From assembly GCA_965224605.1 (NCBI GenBank), contig CBDCZP010000006.1, positions 248,001 through 312,000 on the forward strand: 64,000 bases of DNA. Direction: 5' to 3'. The notes under the pieces are model-generated. The model saw nothing but the letters and a program-made list of their open reading frames with translations. It was not told where the DNA came from and did no database searches. Positions 33,370 through 40,856 of the stretch are shown here, piece after piece. How positions within the stretch are numbered: position 1 is the first letter of the stretch; each line of letters begins with the position of its first letter. Source of the DNA: HyVt-477 sp965224605. Its GTDB lineage: Bacteria; Pseudomonadota; Gammaproteobacteria; Thiotrichales; Thiotrichaceae. Both the position numbers and the translations under genes were made by a program.

Positions 33370-34425
33370 TTAACGTGTACTAAACTCATGTACCGCATCA
33401 ACCAAGACTTTTACGTTTTCTGGGTCAATGTGCTGATGTATCCCATGTCCCAAGTTAAAGACATGTCCAGAACCGTCACCATAATCATCAATAATCTGCT
33501 TAACCTGTGCTCGAATAGCATCAGGGTTTGAGTAAAGCACACAAGGATCCATATTTCCTTGCAAGGCCACTTTATCGCCCACCCGCTGGCGAGCTTCGCT
33601 GATATTGATAGTCCAGTCCAGACCTAGAGCATCACATCCAGTATCTGCCATTTGTTCTAACCATTGCGCACCGCCTTTGGTAAACAAAACAACAGGCACT
33701 TTACGACCATCTGCTTCACGTTCAAGGCCATCGACAATTCTTGCCATATAGTCAAGCGAGAATGCTTGATAGGTTTCTGGAGTGAGGCTTCCACCCCAGG
33801 TGTCAAAGATCATGACCGCTTGTGCGCCAGCACGAATTTGTGCATTTAAGTATTGCGTCACACTTTCTGCAAGTTTCTCTAAAAGCATATGTAGCGTAGC
33901 AGGTTCGCTATACAGCATGCCTTTTATCTTGGCGAAATCCTTGCTCGAACTGCCTTCGACCATGTAGGTTGAAAGTGTCCACGGGCTTCCTGAAAAGCCA
34001 ATCAACGGTACGCGACCGTTTAATTCTCGACGAATAGTACGTACTGCATTCATCACATAACGTAGCTCATCTTCAGGATCGGGAATACCTAATGCTTTTA
34101 CTTGTGCGGCTGTAGTTATCGGGCTTTTGAATTTTGGACCTTCGCCTTCAGAGAAATACAAACCCAATCCCATTGCGTCGGGAATCGTTAGAATGTCGGA
34201 AAACAAGATGGCGGCGTCTAGATCATAACGCTCTAAAGGCTGAAGTGTTACTTCACAAGCCAGATCAGCATTTTCGCACAAATCCATAAAACTTCCCGCT
34301 TTGGCACGGGCTGCACGGTATTCTGGCAAATAACGGCCGGCTTGGCGCATTATCCATACAGGAGTTTTATCAACGGGTTTTTTCAGTAAAGCCCTTAAGA
34401 AACGATCATTTTTAAGTTCTGACAC
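33370..34425 (-). CDS. hemE: uroporphyrinogen decarboxylase
   Basis: Decarboxylates uroporphyrinogen III to coproporphyrinogen III in heme synthesis. 351 residues. PVWIMRQAGRYLPEYR near the N-terminus, ILFSDILTIPDAMG with the substrate-binding aspartate, GFSGSPWTLSTYMVEG and FNLGHGI are diagnostic. Monocistronic or the last gene of a run with the yqeY-type gene 77 bp upstream. Confidence 0.97.
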   Translation of the reverse strand: MSELKNDRFLRALLKKPVDKTPVWIMRQAGRYLPEYRAARAKAGSFMDLCENADLACEVTLQPLERYDLDAAILFSDILTIPDAMGLGLYFSEGEGPKFKSPITTAAQVKALGIPDPEDELRYVMNAVRTIRRELNGRVPLIGFSGSPWTLSTYMVEGSSSKDFAKIKGMLYSEPATLHMLLEKLAESVTQYLNAQIRAGAQAVMIFDTWGGSLTPETYQAFSLDYMARIVDGLEREADGRKVPVVLFTKGGAQWLEQMADTGCDALGLDWTINISEARQRVGDKVALQGNMDPCVLYSNPDAIRAQVKQIIDDYGDGSGHVFNLGHGIHQHIDPENVKVLVDAVHEFSTR

Positions 34426-34502
34426 TAGACTTATCTATTCTTTCTAATTTGATTTGAAGGAGGATTGTTTTGTTGCAACTGCCCAGATAGCGCGAAGATT
34501 AA

Positions 34503-34949
34503 CTAAAAGCGCGCTTTAATTAAACCACTTATCTTGCCCATATCAGCACGACCCTGTGCTTTAGGCTTAATGAAGGCCATGACCTTGCCCATGTCTTTCA
34601 TAGAGGCTGCACCTGTTTCTTCTAAAGCCGCTGAAATCAAATCATCGATTTCAGAGTCGCTTAGTTGTTCAGGGAGATATTCCTGAATCACCACGAGTTC
34701 ACTTCTTTCCTGATCCGCAAGATCAGTACGATCTGCATCATCATACTGCGTAATAGAGTCACGTCGTTGTTTAACCAGCTTGTCTAATATTACAGATACA
34801 GCAGCGTCATCTTGATCTTCGCGCGAGTCAACTTCTCGCTGTTTAATAGCAGCAAGAATAAGGCGTATAGTTTGCAGGCGATTTTTATCTTTGGCGCGCA
34901 TCGCTGACTTCATGTCAGAAAATATGCGCTCTTTCAGGGCAGCACTCAT
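34503..34949 (-). CDS. GatB/YqeY domain-containing protein
   Basis: 148 residues, full length for the YqeY family: LKERIFSDMKSAMRAKDKNR at the start, IKQREVDSREDQDD, a glutamate-rich linker with EYLPEQLSDSEID, and a C-terminal MGKVMAFIKPKAQGRADMG. The domain resembles the tRNA-binding tail of GatB amidotransferase. Follows rpsU, as in many proteobacteria. Function unproven. Confidence 0.92.
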   Translation of the reverse strand: MSAALKERIFSDMKSAMRAKDKNRLQTIRLILAAIKQREVDSREDQDDAAVSVILDKLVKQRRDSITQYDDADRTDLADQERSELVVIQEYLPEQLSDSEIDDLISAALEETGAASMKDMGKVMAFIKPKAQGRADMGKISGLIKARF

Positions 34950-35012
34950 AGTGGTTTCGAGTAGTTTTCTTAGTTTCTTGTCAGTATTAGCATATACAAT
35001 ACTGAGAAAAAA

Positions 35013-35228
35013 TTAATACATACGAACGCGACGATTTAACTCACGTTGTACTTTTTTATAGTTACGTTTAACCGCAGCAGCACGTTCTCTTTTGCGTACT
35101 GATGTTGGCTTCTCGTAGAATTCACGAGCTCTTGCTTCAGCAACTACGCCAGCTTTTTCGCATGCACGCTTAAAACGACGTAATGCGATTTCGAATGGCT
35201 CGTTATCTCTTATTTTTACACTTGGCAT
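35013..35228 (-). CDS. rpsU: 30S ribosomal protein bS21
   Basis: 71 residues. MPSVKIRDNEPFEIALRRFK, REFYEKPTSVRKRE and a basic C-terminus match bS21. Helps initiate mRNA binding on the 30S subunit. It heads a short operon with the yqeY-type gene; dnaG and rpoD do not follow as they do in E. coli. Confidence 0.98.
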   Translation of the reverse strand: MPSVKIRDNEPFEIALRRFKRACEKAGVVAEARAREFYEKPTSVRKRERAAAVKRNYKKVQRELNRRVRMY

Positions 35229-35408
35229 ACTAACTAACTCTTGTTCATATTTTATTGAGCGGGATATTCTACTCTTTATTCATGCATTTCTAAAGTACTA
35301 AATGGATTTATCTGAAAGCTCTTTATTTCTTGTAACTAGTTTCTGGACGCTAACTAGTCTATTATCGTTTTCTTTCGAAAGATTTCTTATCTGTTAAATG
35401 AATAAAAA

Positions 35409-35717
35409 ATGAAACAAATGAATAAAACACTCACTATTCTATTATTATCTTTCTTCATGACCATGACGGGTTGTACGAGCTATAAGCTTGAAGTTCAACA
35501 AGGTAATGCGATCTCTCCAGAGGCGGTTACTCAACTTAAAAAAGGCATGAGTAAAGCTGAAGTAACTTCATTGTTGGGTACCCCTTTATTACAAGATAGT
35601 TTTCAATTAAATCGTTGGGACTATGTGTTCTATATTAGTAAAGCAGGCAAGCAACGCGAACGTAAAGACCTTGTTCTTACCTTTAATGGCAATCGTCTGG
35701 CAAACATCAAGAAATAA
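35409..35717 (+). CDS. bamE: BamE-like outer membrane assembly lipoprotein (SmpA/OmlA domain)
   Basis: 102 residues. A lipoprotein signal ends in MTMTGC with lipidated Cys22. The SmpA/OmlA domain follows: ISPEAVTQLKKGMSKAEVTSLLGTPLL, then FQLNRWDYVFYI and LTFNGNRLANI. BamE is the small stabilising subunit of the BAM complex. It overlaps the next gene by one base. It is the only BamE-like gene seen here, so paralogues elsewhere cannot be excluded. Confidence 0.88.
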   Translation: MKQMNKTLTILLLSFFMTMTGCTSYKLEVQQGNAISPEAVTQLKKGMSKAEVTSLLGTPLLQDSFQLNRWDYVFYISKAGKQRERKDLVLTFNGNRLANIKK

Positions 35718-36391
35718 TGTCTAACACCACACCACCTGATGCCGTTATGTTGCTGGGCACTCATTGCCCACATTGTCCGGCCGTACTTAAACATTTATCG
35801 GCACTGGTTAAAGCGGGTGATTTAGGTCGGCTCAAGATTATCAATCTTGAACAACATCCCGATGACGCCAAAAAATATGGTGTTCGCTCTGTACCCTGGG
35901 TAAAGATTGGCAAATATGAACTCACCGGTGCGCAAGATGTTAACACACTCCGACAGCGCATTGAATGGTCGATGAGAGATTCATCGCTGGCGGGAGAGTT
36001 TGATTATTGGCTTTCTGAGGCTCAAGTTGAAAAAGCTATTGAGTACATTAATAAAGAACCGGAATCCATTTCAGCGATCGTTGAATTACTGGGTGATCCT
36101 GCTACCGTACTAAGTACGCGTATAGGTATCGGTGTTATAATGGAGGAGTTTTCTGGCTCAGACATGATCAAACAGCTTATCCCTGTTTTTGCCGATCTCA
36201 CCCAGCATGATGATAGCCGCATTCGAACCGATTCTTTACACTATCTTGGCCTGACGCAAAGTGTAGATGCCATTGCTGTTTTAAAGCATTATCTTGACAA
36301 CCTCCTTGACAATAATGCCTCAGCGGACGATGGCACCAGAGAAGTTGCCGAAGATAGCCTGGAGGAATTAGAGACTCCCCACCATGACTGA
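35717..36391 (+). CDS. thioredoxin-like protein with C-terminal HEAT-like region
   Basis: 224 residues. The first ~85 form a thioredoxin/glutaredoxin-like domain with Cys17-Pro-His-Cys20 and VRSVPWVKIG holding the cis-proline. The C-terminal ~120 residues are helical: LVEKAIEYINKEP-like helices, VELLGDPATVLSTRIGIGVIMEE, and DDSRIRTDSLHYLGLT, which resembles HEAT repeats. No signal peptide, so cytosolic. It overlaps bamE by one base and pheA by 8 bases. Partner unknown. Confidence 0.75.
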   Translation: MSNTTPPDAVMLLGTHCPHCPAVLKHLSALVKAGDLGRLKIINLEQHPDDAKKYGVRSVPWVKIGKYELTGAQDVNTLRQRIEWSMRDSSLAGEFDYWLSEAQVEKAIEYINKEPESISAIVELLGDPATVLSTRIGIGVIMEEFSGSDMIKQLIPVFADLTQHDDSRIRTDSLHYLGLTQSVDAIAVLKHYLDNLLDNNASADDGTREVAEDSLEELETPHHD

Positions 36392-37481
36392 TAAATTACT
36401 TGAGCTACGCAACCGTATTGATGCGTTAGATTCTGACATCCTCATGCTGCTTAATGAACGTGCCAAGTGCGCTGAAGAAGTTGCTGTAAGCAAACAGGCC
36501 AGCCTTAAAGAAGGCGAAAAACTATGCTTTTATCGCCCTGAAAGAGAAGCACATATTCTCAACCGGATGATGGAAGAAAACTCGGGCCCTTTGAAAAGCA
36601 AGCAGATTACAAAAATTTATCGGAATATCATTTCCTCCTGCCTTGCTCTGGAAGAGTGTCTGCACGTGGCTTATCTTGGGCCAGAAGGCACATTTACACA
36701 AAGCGCTGTTAACAAACATTTTGGTGAATGGATTAATACTTTACCGCAAGGCTCTATTGCCGATGTCTTTCAAGAAGTGGATACCGGACGAGCTCACTAT
36801 GGCGTTATCCCTATCGAAAACTCTACGGGCGGTGTTATTACACACACACTGGATATGTTTATTAACTCATCCTTAAACATCTGTGGTGAAGTTCATCTCC
36901 CCATCCATCAAAATCTGATGTCATTGCACAGCGAAGAATCTTCGTGGAAAAATACTAAACGGATTTATTCACACCAACAATCACTAGCGCAATGCAAGCA
37001 CTGGTTAGCTCAACATTTGCCCCATGCAGAACAAATACCCGTATCCAGTAATGCAGAAGCTGCACGTATGGCTAGTAAAGATAGTGATTCTTCCGCTATC
37101 GCAGGGGTCGCTGCCGCTGAAATATACAAACTTGAAATTCAGCAACGAAATATCGAAGACCTAGCCAATAACACCACTCGTTTTATGATCATTGGTAATC
37201 AGCACATTCCTCCAAGTGGCGCTGATAAAACCTCGTTGATGGTTTCTGCTAAAAATGAACCCGGTTCCTTGTTCAATCTGCTTAAGCCTTTGGCTGAGCA
37301 TGGGCTGGATATGAGTAGAATCGAATCTCGTCCTACACAAAATAATAATTGGGAATATGTTTTCTTCCTTGATATCAACGGACACCAAGACGATCAAGCT
37401 GTCAGCAAAGCACTGAAAGAACTAGAGCAACATGCTAATTTATTAAGAATACTTGGATCTTATCCACGAGCTATAGCCTAG
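36384..37481 (+). CDS. pheA: bifunctional chorismate mutase / prephenate dehydratase (P-protein)
   Basis: Converts chorismate to prephenate and then to phenylpyruvate for phenylalanine synthesis. 365 residues. The AroQ chorismate mutase is at ~1-90 (LRNRIDALDSDILMLLNERA). The dehydratase is at ~97-270: YLGPEGTFTQSA, PIENSTGG and NTTRFMIIG. The ACT regulatory domain is at ~283-365, with GSLFNLLKPLAEHGL and the ESRP motif for phenylalanine feedback. Overlaps the preceding gene by 8 bp. No pheA leader peptide is visible. Confidence 0.96.
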   Translation: MTDKLLELRNRIDALDSDILMLLNERAKCAEEVAVSKQASLKEGEKLCFYRPEREAHILNRMMEENSGPLKSKQITKIYRNIISSCLALEECLHVAYLGPEGTFTQSAVNKHFGEWINTLPQGSIADVFQEVDTGRAHYGVIPIENSTGGVITHTLDMFINSSLNICGEVHLPIHQNLMSLHSEESSWKNTKRIYSHQQSLAQCKHWLAQHLPHAEQIPVSSNAEAARMASKDSDSSAIAGVAAAEIYKLEIQQRNIEDLANNTTRFMIIGNQHIPPSGADKTSLMVSAKNEPGSLFNLLKPLAEHGLDMSRIESRPTQNNNWEYVFFLDINGHQDDQAVSKALKELEQHANLLRILGSYPRAIA

Positions 37482-37555
37482 TACGTCGTCTAGTCCGTTC
37501 AGATTAAACGTCATCAGTATTAGAATATTGCTATATAAGGGAATATTTCTGTTCA

Positions 37556-37585
37556 TTGACAGGGTGTAATCCTTTGGCGCATATT
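37556..37585 (+). promoter_or_regulatory. sigma70-type promoter for the small RNA candidate
   Basis: Perfect TTGACA at 37556-37561 and CATATT at 37580-37585, spacer 18 bp (or GCATAT with 17). Transcription would start near 37592. Confidence 0.5.
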
Positions 37586-37591
37586 GGTTAC

Positions 37592-37704
37592 AGAACCGCT
37601 ACAGAGAGCATTACAAAGAATCCCCTAGCCGTTAGGAGGATATGTGGAGGCATTTGATGTCACCACGTTCTGACCCGCCTTGTTACCCCCTGGCGGGTTT
37701 TTTT
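37592..37704 (+). ncRNA. candidate small RNA downstream of pheA
   Basis: About 113 nt between a good promoter and a strong terminator. It includes a CCTA-GCCG-TTAGG hairpin and three GGA motifs within TTAGGAGGATATGTGGAGG, reminiscent of CsrA/RsmA-binding RNAs. A 26-codon frame starting ATGTCACCACG at 37657 follows a GGAGG at suitable spacing but reads through the terminator, so an RNA is more likely. No known family is recognised. Confidence 0.45.
37673..37704 (+). terminator. intrinsic terminator
   Basis: ACCCGCC (37673-37679) pairs with GGCGGGT (37692-37698), followed by TTTTTT. It may end both pheA read-through and the small RNA candidate. Confidence 0.88.
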
Positions 37705-37721
37705 ATGGTCGATGTTTTCTC

Positions 37722-37988
37722 AAGAACCTCTGATTAAGTCTAAATCCTCTGGACGCGATGTTTTAGTTCGCCCTAAGGTTGTTGATTTCAAGCACCGTTA
37801 GGCGAGCCTGAAGAGACTGTGCAAGTATTCCTTATGTAGGGTGTGCCGACGAAGGAGGCGCACCATGAATCAACAACTTATGGTGCGCCTCGTACCTCGG
37901 CACACCCTACAAATGAGATTTTTCTTAATACTTGCACAACCTCTGAAGGCTCACTTCCAGAAAGACATGACTTGTTCAGAGTTCCTTA
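37722..37988 (+). repeat. MITE-like element, copy E, split by a second element
   Basis: Left end AAGAACCTCTGATTAAGTCT and right end GACTTGTTCAGAGTTCCTT. The core GCGAGCCTGAAG is interrupted at 37813 and resumes at 37945 as GAAGGCTCACTTCCAG. In the uninterrupted copy A the junction reads GCCTGAAGGCTC. Removing the 131-bp insert plus one GAAG restores that sequence. Confidence 0.85.
37814..37944. mobile_element. 131-bp palindromic MITE/REP-like element nested in copy E
   Basis: Ends are AGACTGTGCAAGTATT and, inverted, AGAGGTTGTGCAAGTATT, so TGTGCAAGTATT is a 12-bp perfect terminal inverted repeat. GAAG flanks both ends as a 4-bp target duplication (37810-37813 and 37945-37948). The interior is a long palindrome with TGTAGGGTGTGCCG and its inverse CGGCACACCCTACA. 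It encodes no transposase, so it must have moved in trans. Confidence 0.75.
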
Positions 37989-38012
37989 AGAGCTCTTAAC
38001 AAAAAAGACTCT

Positions 38013-38417
38013 TTAGGACTTCCTGTTCGCAAGTGAATACGAAGCATTTTTCGGTACAACCCAGCGCACCCCACCTTTAGGGTTTTTCACATCACCGTTA
38101 TAGCGAGGAATAATATGAATGTGTAGATGGAAGACACTTTGTCCTGCCGCCACACCATTATTACACCCCATGTTATAACCATCTGGCTGGTATTCTGCAT
38201 CAATTTCAGTTTTCGCCTGATTCATTAAAAAGAAAAACTCCCCGTTTTCCTCTTCGGTGGCTTCAAAGTAAGTAGCGATATGGCGTTTCGGTACAATAAG
38301 GCAATGCCCCGGACTCGCCGGGTAGCTATCTTGAATCAATAACGCATGTTCGGTTTCCCCCAGGATTTCTTCCAGTTTTGGATGGCAAAATAGACAAGGG
38401 TCATTCGGATCAAACAT
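38013..38417 (-). CDS. HIT family protein (nucleotide hydrolase/transferase)
   Basis: 134 residues. The histidine triad is HLHIHII with His97, His99 and His101. SYPASPGHCLIVPKRH is the family's substrate loop. Cys8 and Cys11 in DPCLFCHP may bind zinc with His residues. Closest in style to Ap4A hydrolase-like HIT proteins; the substrate is not certain. Its start overlaps the GIY-YIG gene by 8 bp. Confidence 0.9.
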   Translation of the reverse strand: MFDPNDPCLFCHPKLEEILGETEHALLIQDSYPASPGHCLIVPKRHIATYFEATEEENGEFFFLMNQAKTEIDAEYQPDGYNMGCNNGVAAGQSVFHLHIHIIPRYNGDVKNPKGGVRWVVPKNASYSLANRKS

Positions 38418-38664
38418 GTAACAAGGCCTCTTTTTGTTGTTTCTTCATTTTTTTAATCAAATATTCGCGTTTACTTGCTGCTGAGCGCGATTCAACTTCT
38501 TCCTGATAAACCAATGTGACAGGACGTCTCATGCGTGTATAACGCGCACCCAAATTCAGCTCATTGTGTTCTTCAACACGGCGTTTTACATCGGTTGTGA
38601 TTCCGGTGTAAAGACTATTGTCGGCGCAGCGCAATATGTACACAAACCATTGATTGTTTTTCAT
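38410..38664 (-). CDS. GIY-YIG nuclease family protein (YhbQ-like)
   Basis: 84 residues, a single-domain GIY-YIG protein: WFVYILRCADNSLYTGIT carries the two conserved segments, and RRVEEHN and KREYLIKKMKK follow. Small family members of this type have unclear DNA targets. Co-transcribed with the HIT gene. Confidence 0.9.
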   Translation of the reverse strand: MKNNQWFVYILRCADNSLYTGITTDVKRRVEEHNELNLGARYTRMRRPVTLVYQEEVESRSAASKREYLIKKMKKQQKEALLHV

Positions 38665-38858
38665 GAAACTAATTATGCACTACCACAGTCGTCCACTACA
38701 GACTAAACATGTCTTATCAAAAAATTCTATTGAAACTAAACGAGATTGATTAAAAACATAACAATAATCAACAATTTACTGTTTTTCTATTCCCTTTTTA
38801 CTAAACTCAAGCTAAGGGGATAGTTTCAGGCAGAGCAACTCTATAGGATTTTGGTGAC

Positions 38859-39794
38859 ATGGATAGTAAGATATTACCATCTCGATTTAATGCAGGTATA
38901 ACATTAACAACTCTGGTTCTTGTATTTATTTTCATATCAATGCTGTCAAGCAGAACATCGTATGCATTGAATCAGGTAACATTTTCAGCCGCCACTGGTA
39001 AGATACAACAGCCATCGCTTCCCTTTGAGCCTAAAATGGTATCCCTGCCAGGGGGTGTGGCTGCTATAGGTTGCTTACAACATCACATCAATTGTGAAGC
39101 GGATGAACGTATCCATAAAACCCATATAGCGCCCTTTTCTATCGGTATTTTTGAGGTGACTAATCGTCAAATTGTGCCTTTTTTAAATGCAATAGGCTTG
39201 CATAAAAGACAGCAAGATAAACACCCGCTTATTGAGACTAAAAGTGAAGATGAAGATAGTCGCATTATCTATAAAAATGGCATTTATAGTGTTGAGCCAG
39301 GTTTTGAAAATTATCCAGTAGTAGAGATTTGTTGGCTGGGAGCGACGGTATACGCTCACTGGTTAAGCCAAATAACAGGTAAGCACTATCGTTTACCCAC
39401 GGAGGCAGAATGGGAATATATGGCACGATCTGGCACATCAACTCAATACCCATGGGGATACAGCCACTGGCATGATCAGGCAAATTGTGATGGCTGTTCG
39501 GGCTCATGGAGTGATAAGGATCATCTAAAACCCGTTGGTTCTTATCCACCCAATTCCTGGGGAGTGTATGACGTGCTGGGAAATGTCTGGGAGTGGACCT
39601 GTTCCGCGTATGATTCACAATATACGGGCGATGAAAACAGGTGTGTTAATGATGATTCGGATCGAAATATCGTACTGCGAGGAAGCTCCTGGTTCAATGA
39701 TCCTTGGGATACTCGATTGTCAAACCGTTCCTATCAACAAAAATGGCACCAAGATTATTATTCAGGCTTTCGCTTGGTTCTGAATGCTAAGTAA
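38859..39794 (+). CDS. secreted formylglycine-generating enzyme-like (SUMF1/EgtB-type) domain protein
   Basis: 311 residues with an N-terminal hydrophobic signal or anchor (~15-37). From ~60 it has the FGE-sulfatase fold: MVSLPGGVAAIGC, FSIGIFEVTNRQ, GKHYRLPTEAEWEYMARSG, YPWGYSHW, VYDVLGNVWEWTCS, VLRGSSWFND and YSGFRLVL. The paired active-site cysteines of true sulfatase-activating FGE are not evident near the C-terminus (SNRSYQQKW instead), so it is probably a non-catalytic or different-function member. Followed 18 bp later by a phytase-like gene. Confidence 0.82.
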   Translation: MDSKILPSRFNAGITLTTLVLVFIFISMLSSRTSYALNQVTFSAATGKIQQPSLPFEPKMVSLPGGVAAIGCLQHHINCEADERIHKTHIAPFSIGIFEVTNRQIVPFLNAIGLHKRQQDKHPLIETKSEDEDSRIIYKNGIYSVEPGFENYPVVEICWLGATVYAHWLSQITGKHYRLPTEAEWEYMARSGTSTQYPWGYSHWHDQANCDGCSGSWSDKDHLKPVGSYPPNSWGVYDVLGNVWEWTCSAYDSQYTGDENRCVNDDSDRNIVLRGSSWFNDPWDTRLSNRSYQQKWHQDYYSGFRLVLNAK

Positions 39795-39812
39795 GCAATC
39801 CATGTAAGTATT

Positions 39813-40832
39813 ATGAAATTTCGTTCGCAGTTCATTCTAGTCGTTGCAATCACACTACTATCAGTTCTTTTGTTTGTATTGAATCAGTTCAGTTCAAAAG
39901 TTACCCCTTATATCTTATCTCCTGATTTTACTAAAGGAGCTGAATATATGAGGTTAAAGCACTTGGGAACATTGAACCTCCAGTCACTAAAAGTGAATGG
40001 TATTTCCATCGGAAAGCTCTCCGGATTAGCTTGGGATCAAGATTCAGAAAGTTTGTATGCCGTTTCAGATAATGGATATCTATTTTGTTTTAGCATAGAA
40101 ACCCGTGATGGCTTTCTATTCAATGTCACACCCATTTCAGCGATCCCCTTATTAAATAAACAAGGCAAGCCATTAGAAGGCAGAGTTCGTCAAGATGCTG
40201 AAGGGTTAGCTATCCTTAATGCTAACAACAACATTGAAGGTGACTCTATACTGCTTATTACATTTGAACATGATACCCGTGTCGTAGCCTATTCCGTAGA
40301 TGGGCAATGGCGACGAGTTGTCCCACTCCCCAATAAACTAAAACGAATTGACAATTATTATCAACGCAATAATAGTTTAGAGAGTATTTTAGTTCATCCA
40401 GAATATGGAGTGATTGTAGCTACCGAACTTTTCATGGAAAAAGAATCTCAACAACGTCGTGTTCTATACGCTATTAGTCCTGAGCTTAGAGATATGCGTT
40501 GGCAGTTTTCATCTCTTCCACATCAAGAAAGTGCAGTTACCGGAATGGATGTCGCTCTTGATGGAAGTATTATATTTATAGAGCGTTCATGGCCTGATCC
40601 TTTCAGCCCTTTGATTATTGGGTTACGAAGAATCAAGTTATCTGAATGCGAACAATACTTACCTTGTCCTGTTGAAGACCTAGCAATATTTGATAGTAAA
40701 AAGGGATGGGCCGTAGAAAACTATGAAGGCTTGAGCCATTATAAAGGTAATCGTTTTTTCATGGTGAGTGATAACAACAGTGGAGTGTTGCAGAACACAT
40801 TACTTACACTCATTGAAATTAAACTTGAGTGA
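39813..40832 (+). CDS. membrane-anchored esterase-like phytase family protein
   Basis: 339 residues. One N-terminal membrane segment (~8-25). The rest looks like a beta-propeller of the phytase-like (PF13449-type) family: GKLSGLAWDQDSESLYAVSDNG at ~66, GRVRQDAEGLAIL, SLESILVHPEYGVIVATE, VTGMDVALDGSIIFIERS and NYEGLSHYKGNRFFMVSDNN. No classical phytase RHGxRxP motif exists. Periplasmic. Function unknown; co-transcribed with the FGE-like gene. Confidence 0.75.
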   Translation: MKFRSQFILVVAITLLSVLLFVLNQFSSKVTPYILSPDFTKGAEYMRLKHLGTLNLQSLKVNGISIGKLSGLAWDQDSESLYAVSDNGYLFCFSIETRDGFLFNVTPISAIPLLNKQGKPLEGRVRQDAEGLAILNANNNIEGDSILLITFEHDTRVVAYSVDGQWRRVVPLPNKLKRIDNYYQRNNSLESILVHPEYGVIVATELFMEKESQQRRVLYAISPELRDMRWQFSSLPHQESAVTGMDVALDGSIIFIERSWPDPFSPLIIGLRRIKLSECEQYLPCPVEDLAIFDSKKGWAVENYEGLSHYKGNRFFMVSDNNSGVLQNTLLTLIEIKLE

Positions 40833-40856
40833 TATTCGATCCTACAAGCGTATACA

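Larger units (their letters stand above)
37482..38012. other. 531-bp intergenic region with small RNA candidate and nested repeats
   Basis: Contains no protein gene I would call. It holds a promoter plus terminator pair (37556-37704) and a MITE-like element interrupted by a second element (37722-37988), each listed separately. Confidence 0.7.

Noticed and set aside
37592..37704. 6S, 4.5S or RNase P RNA identity for the small RNA
   Set aside because: None of the conserved core strings of those RNAs are present.
37657..37737. 26-codon frame with GGAGG spacing in the small RNA region
   Set aside because: It reads through a strong terminator and into the repeat element, so translation of a full peptide is unlikely.
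12691..37988. CRISPR interpretation of the repeated sequences
   Set aside because: Copies are kilobases apart, have inverted ends and lack regular spacers; no cas genes.
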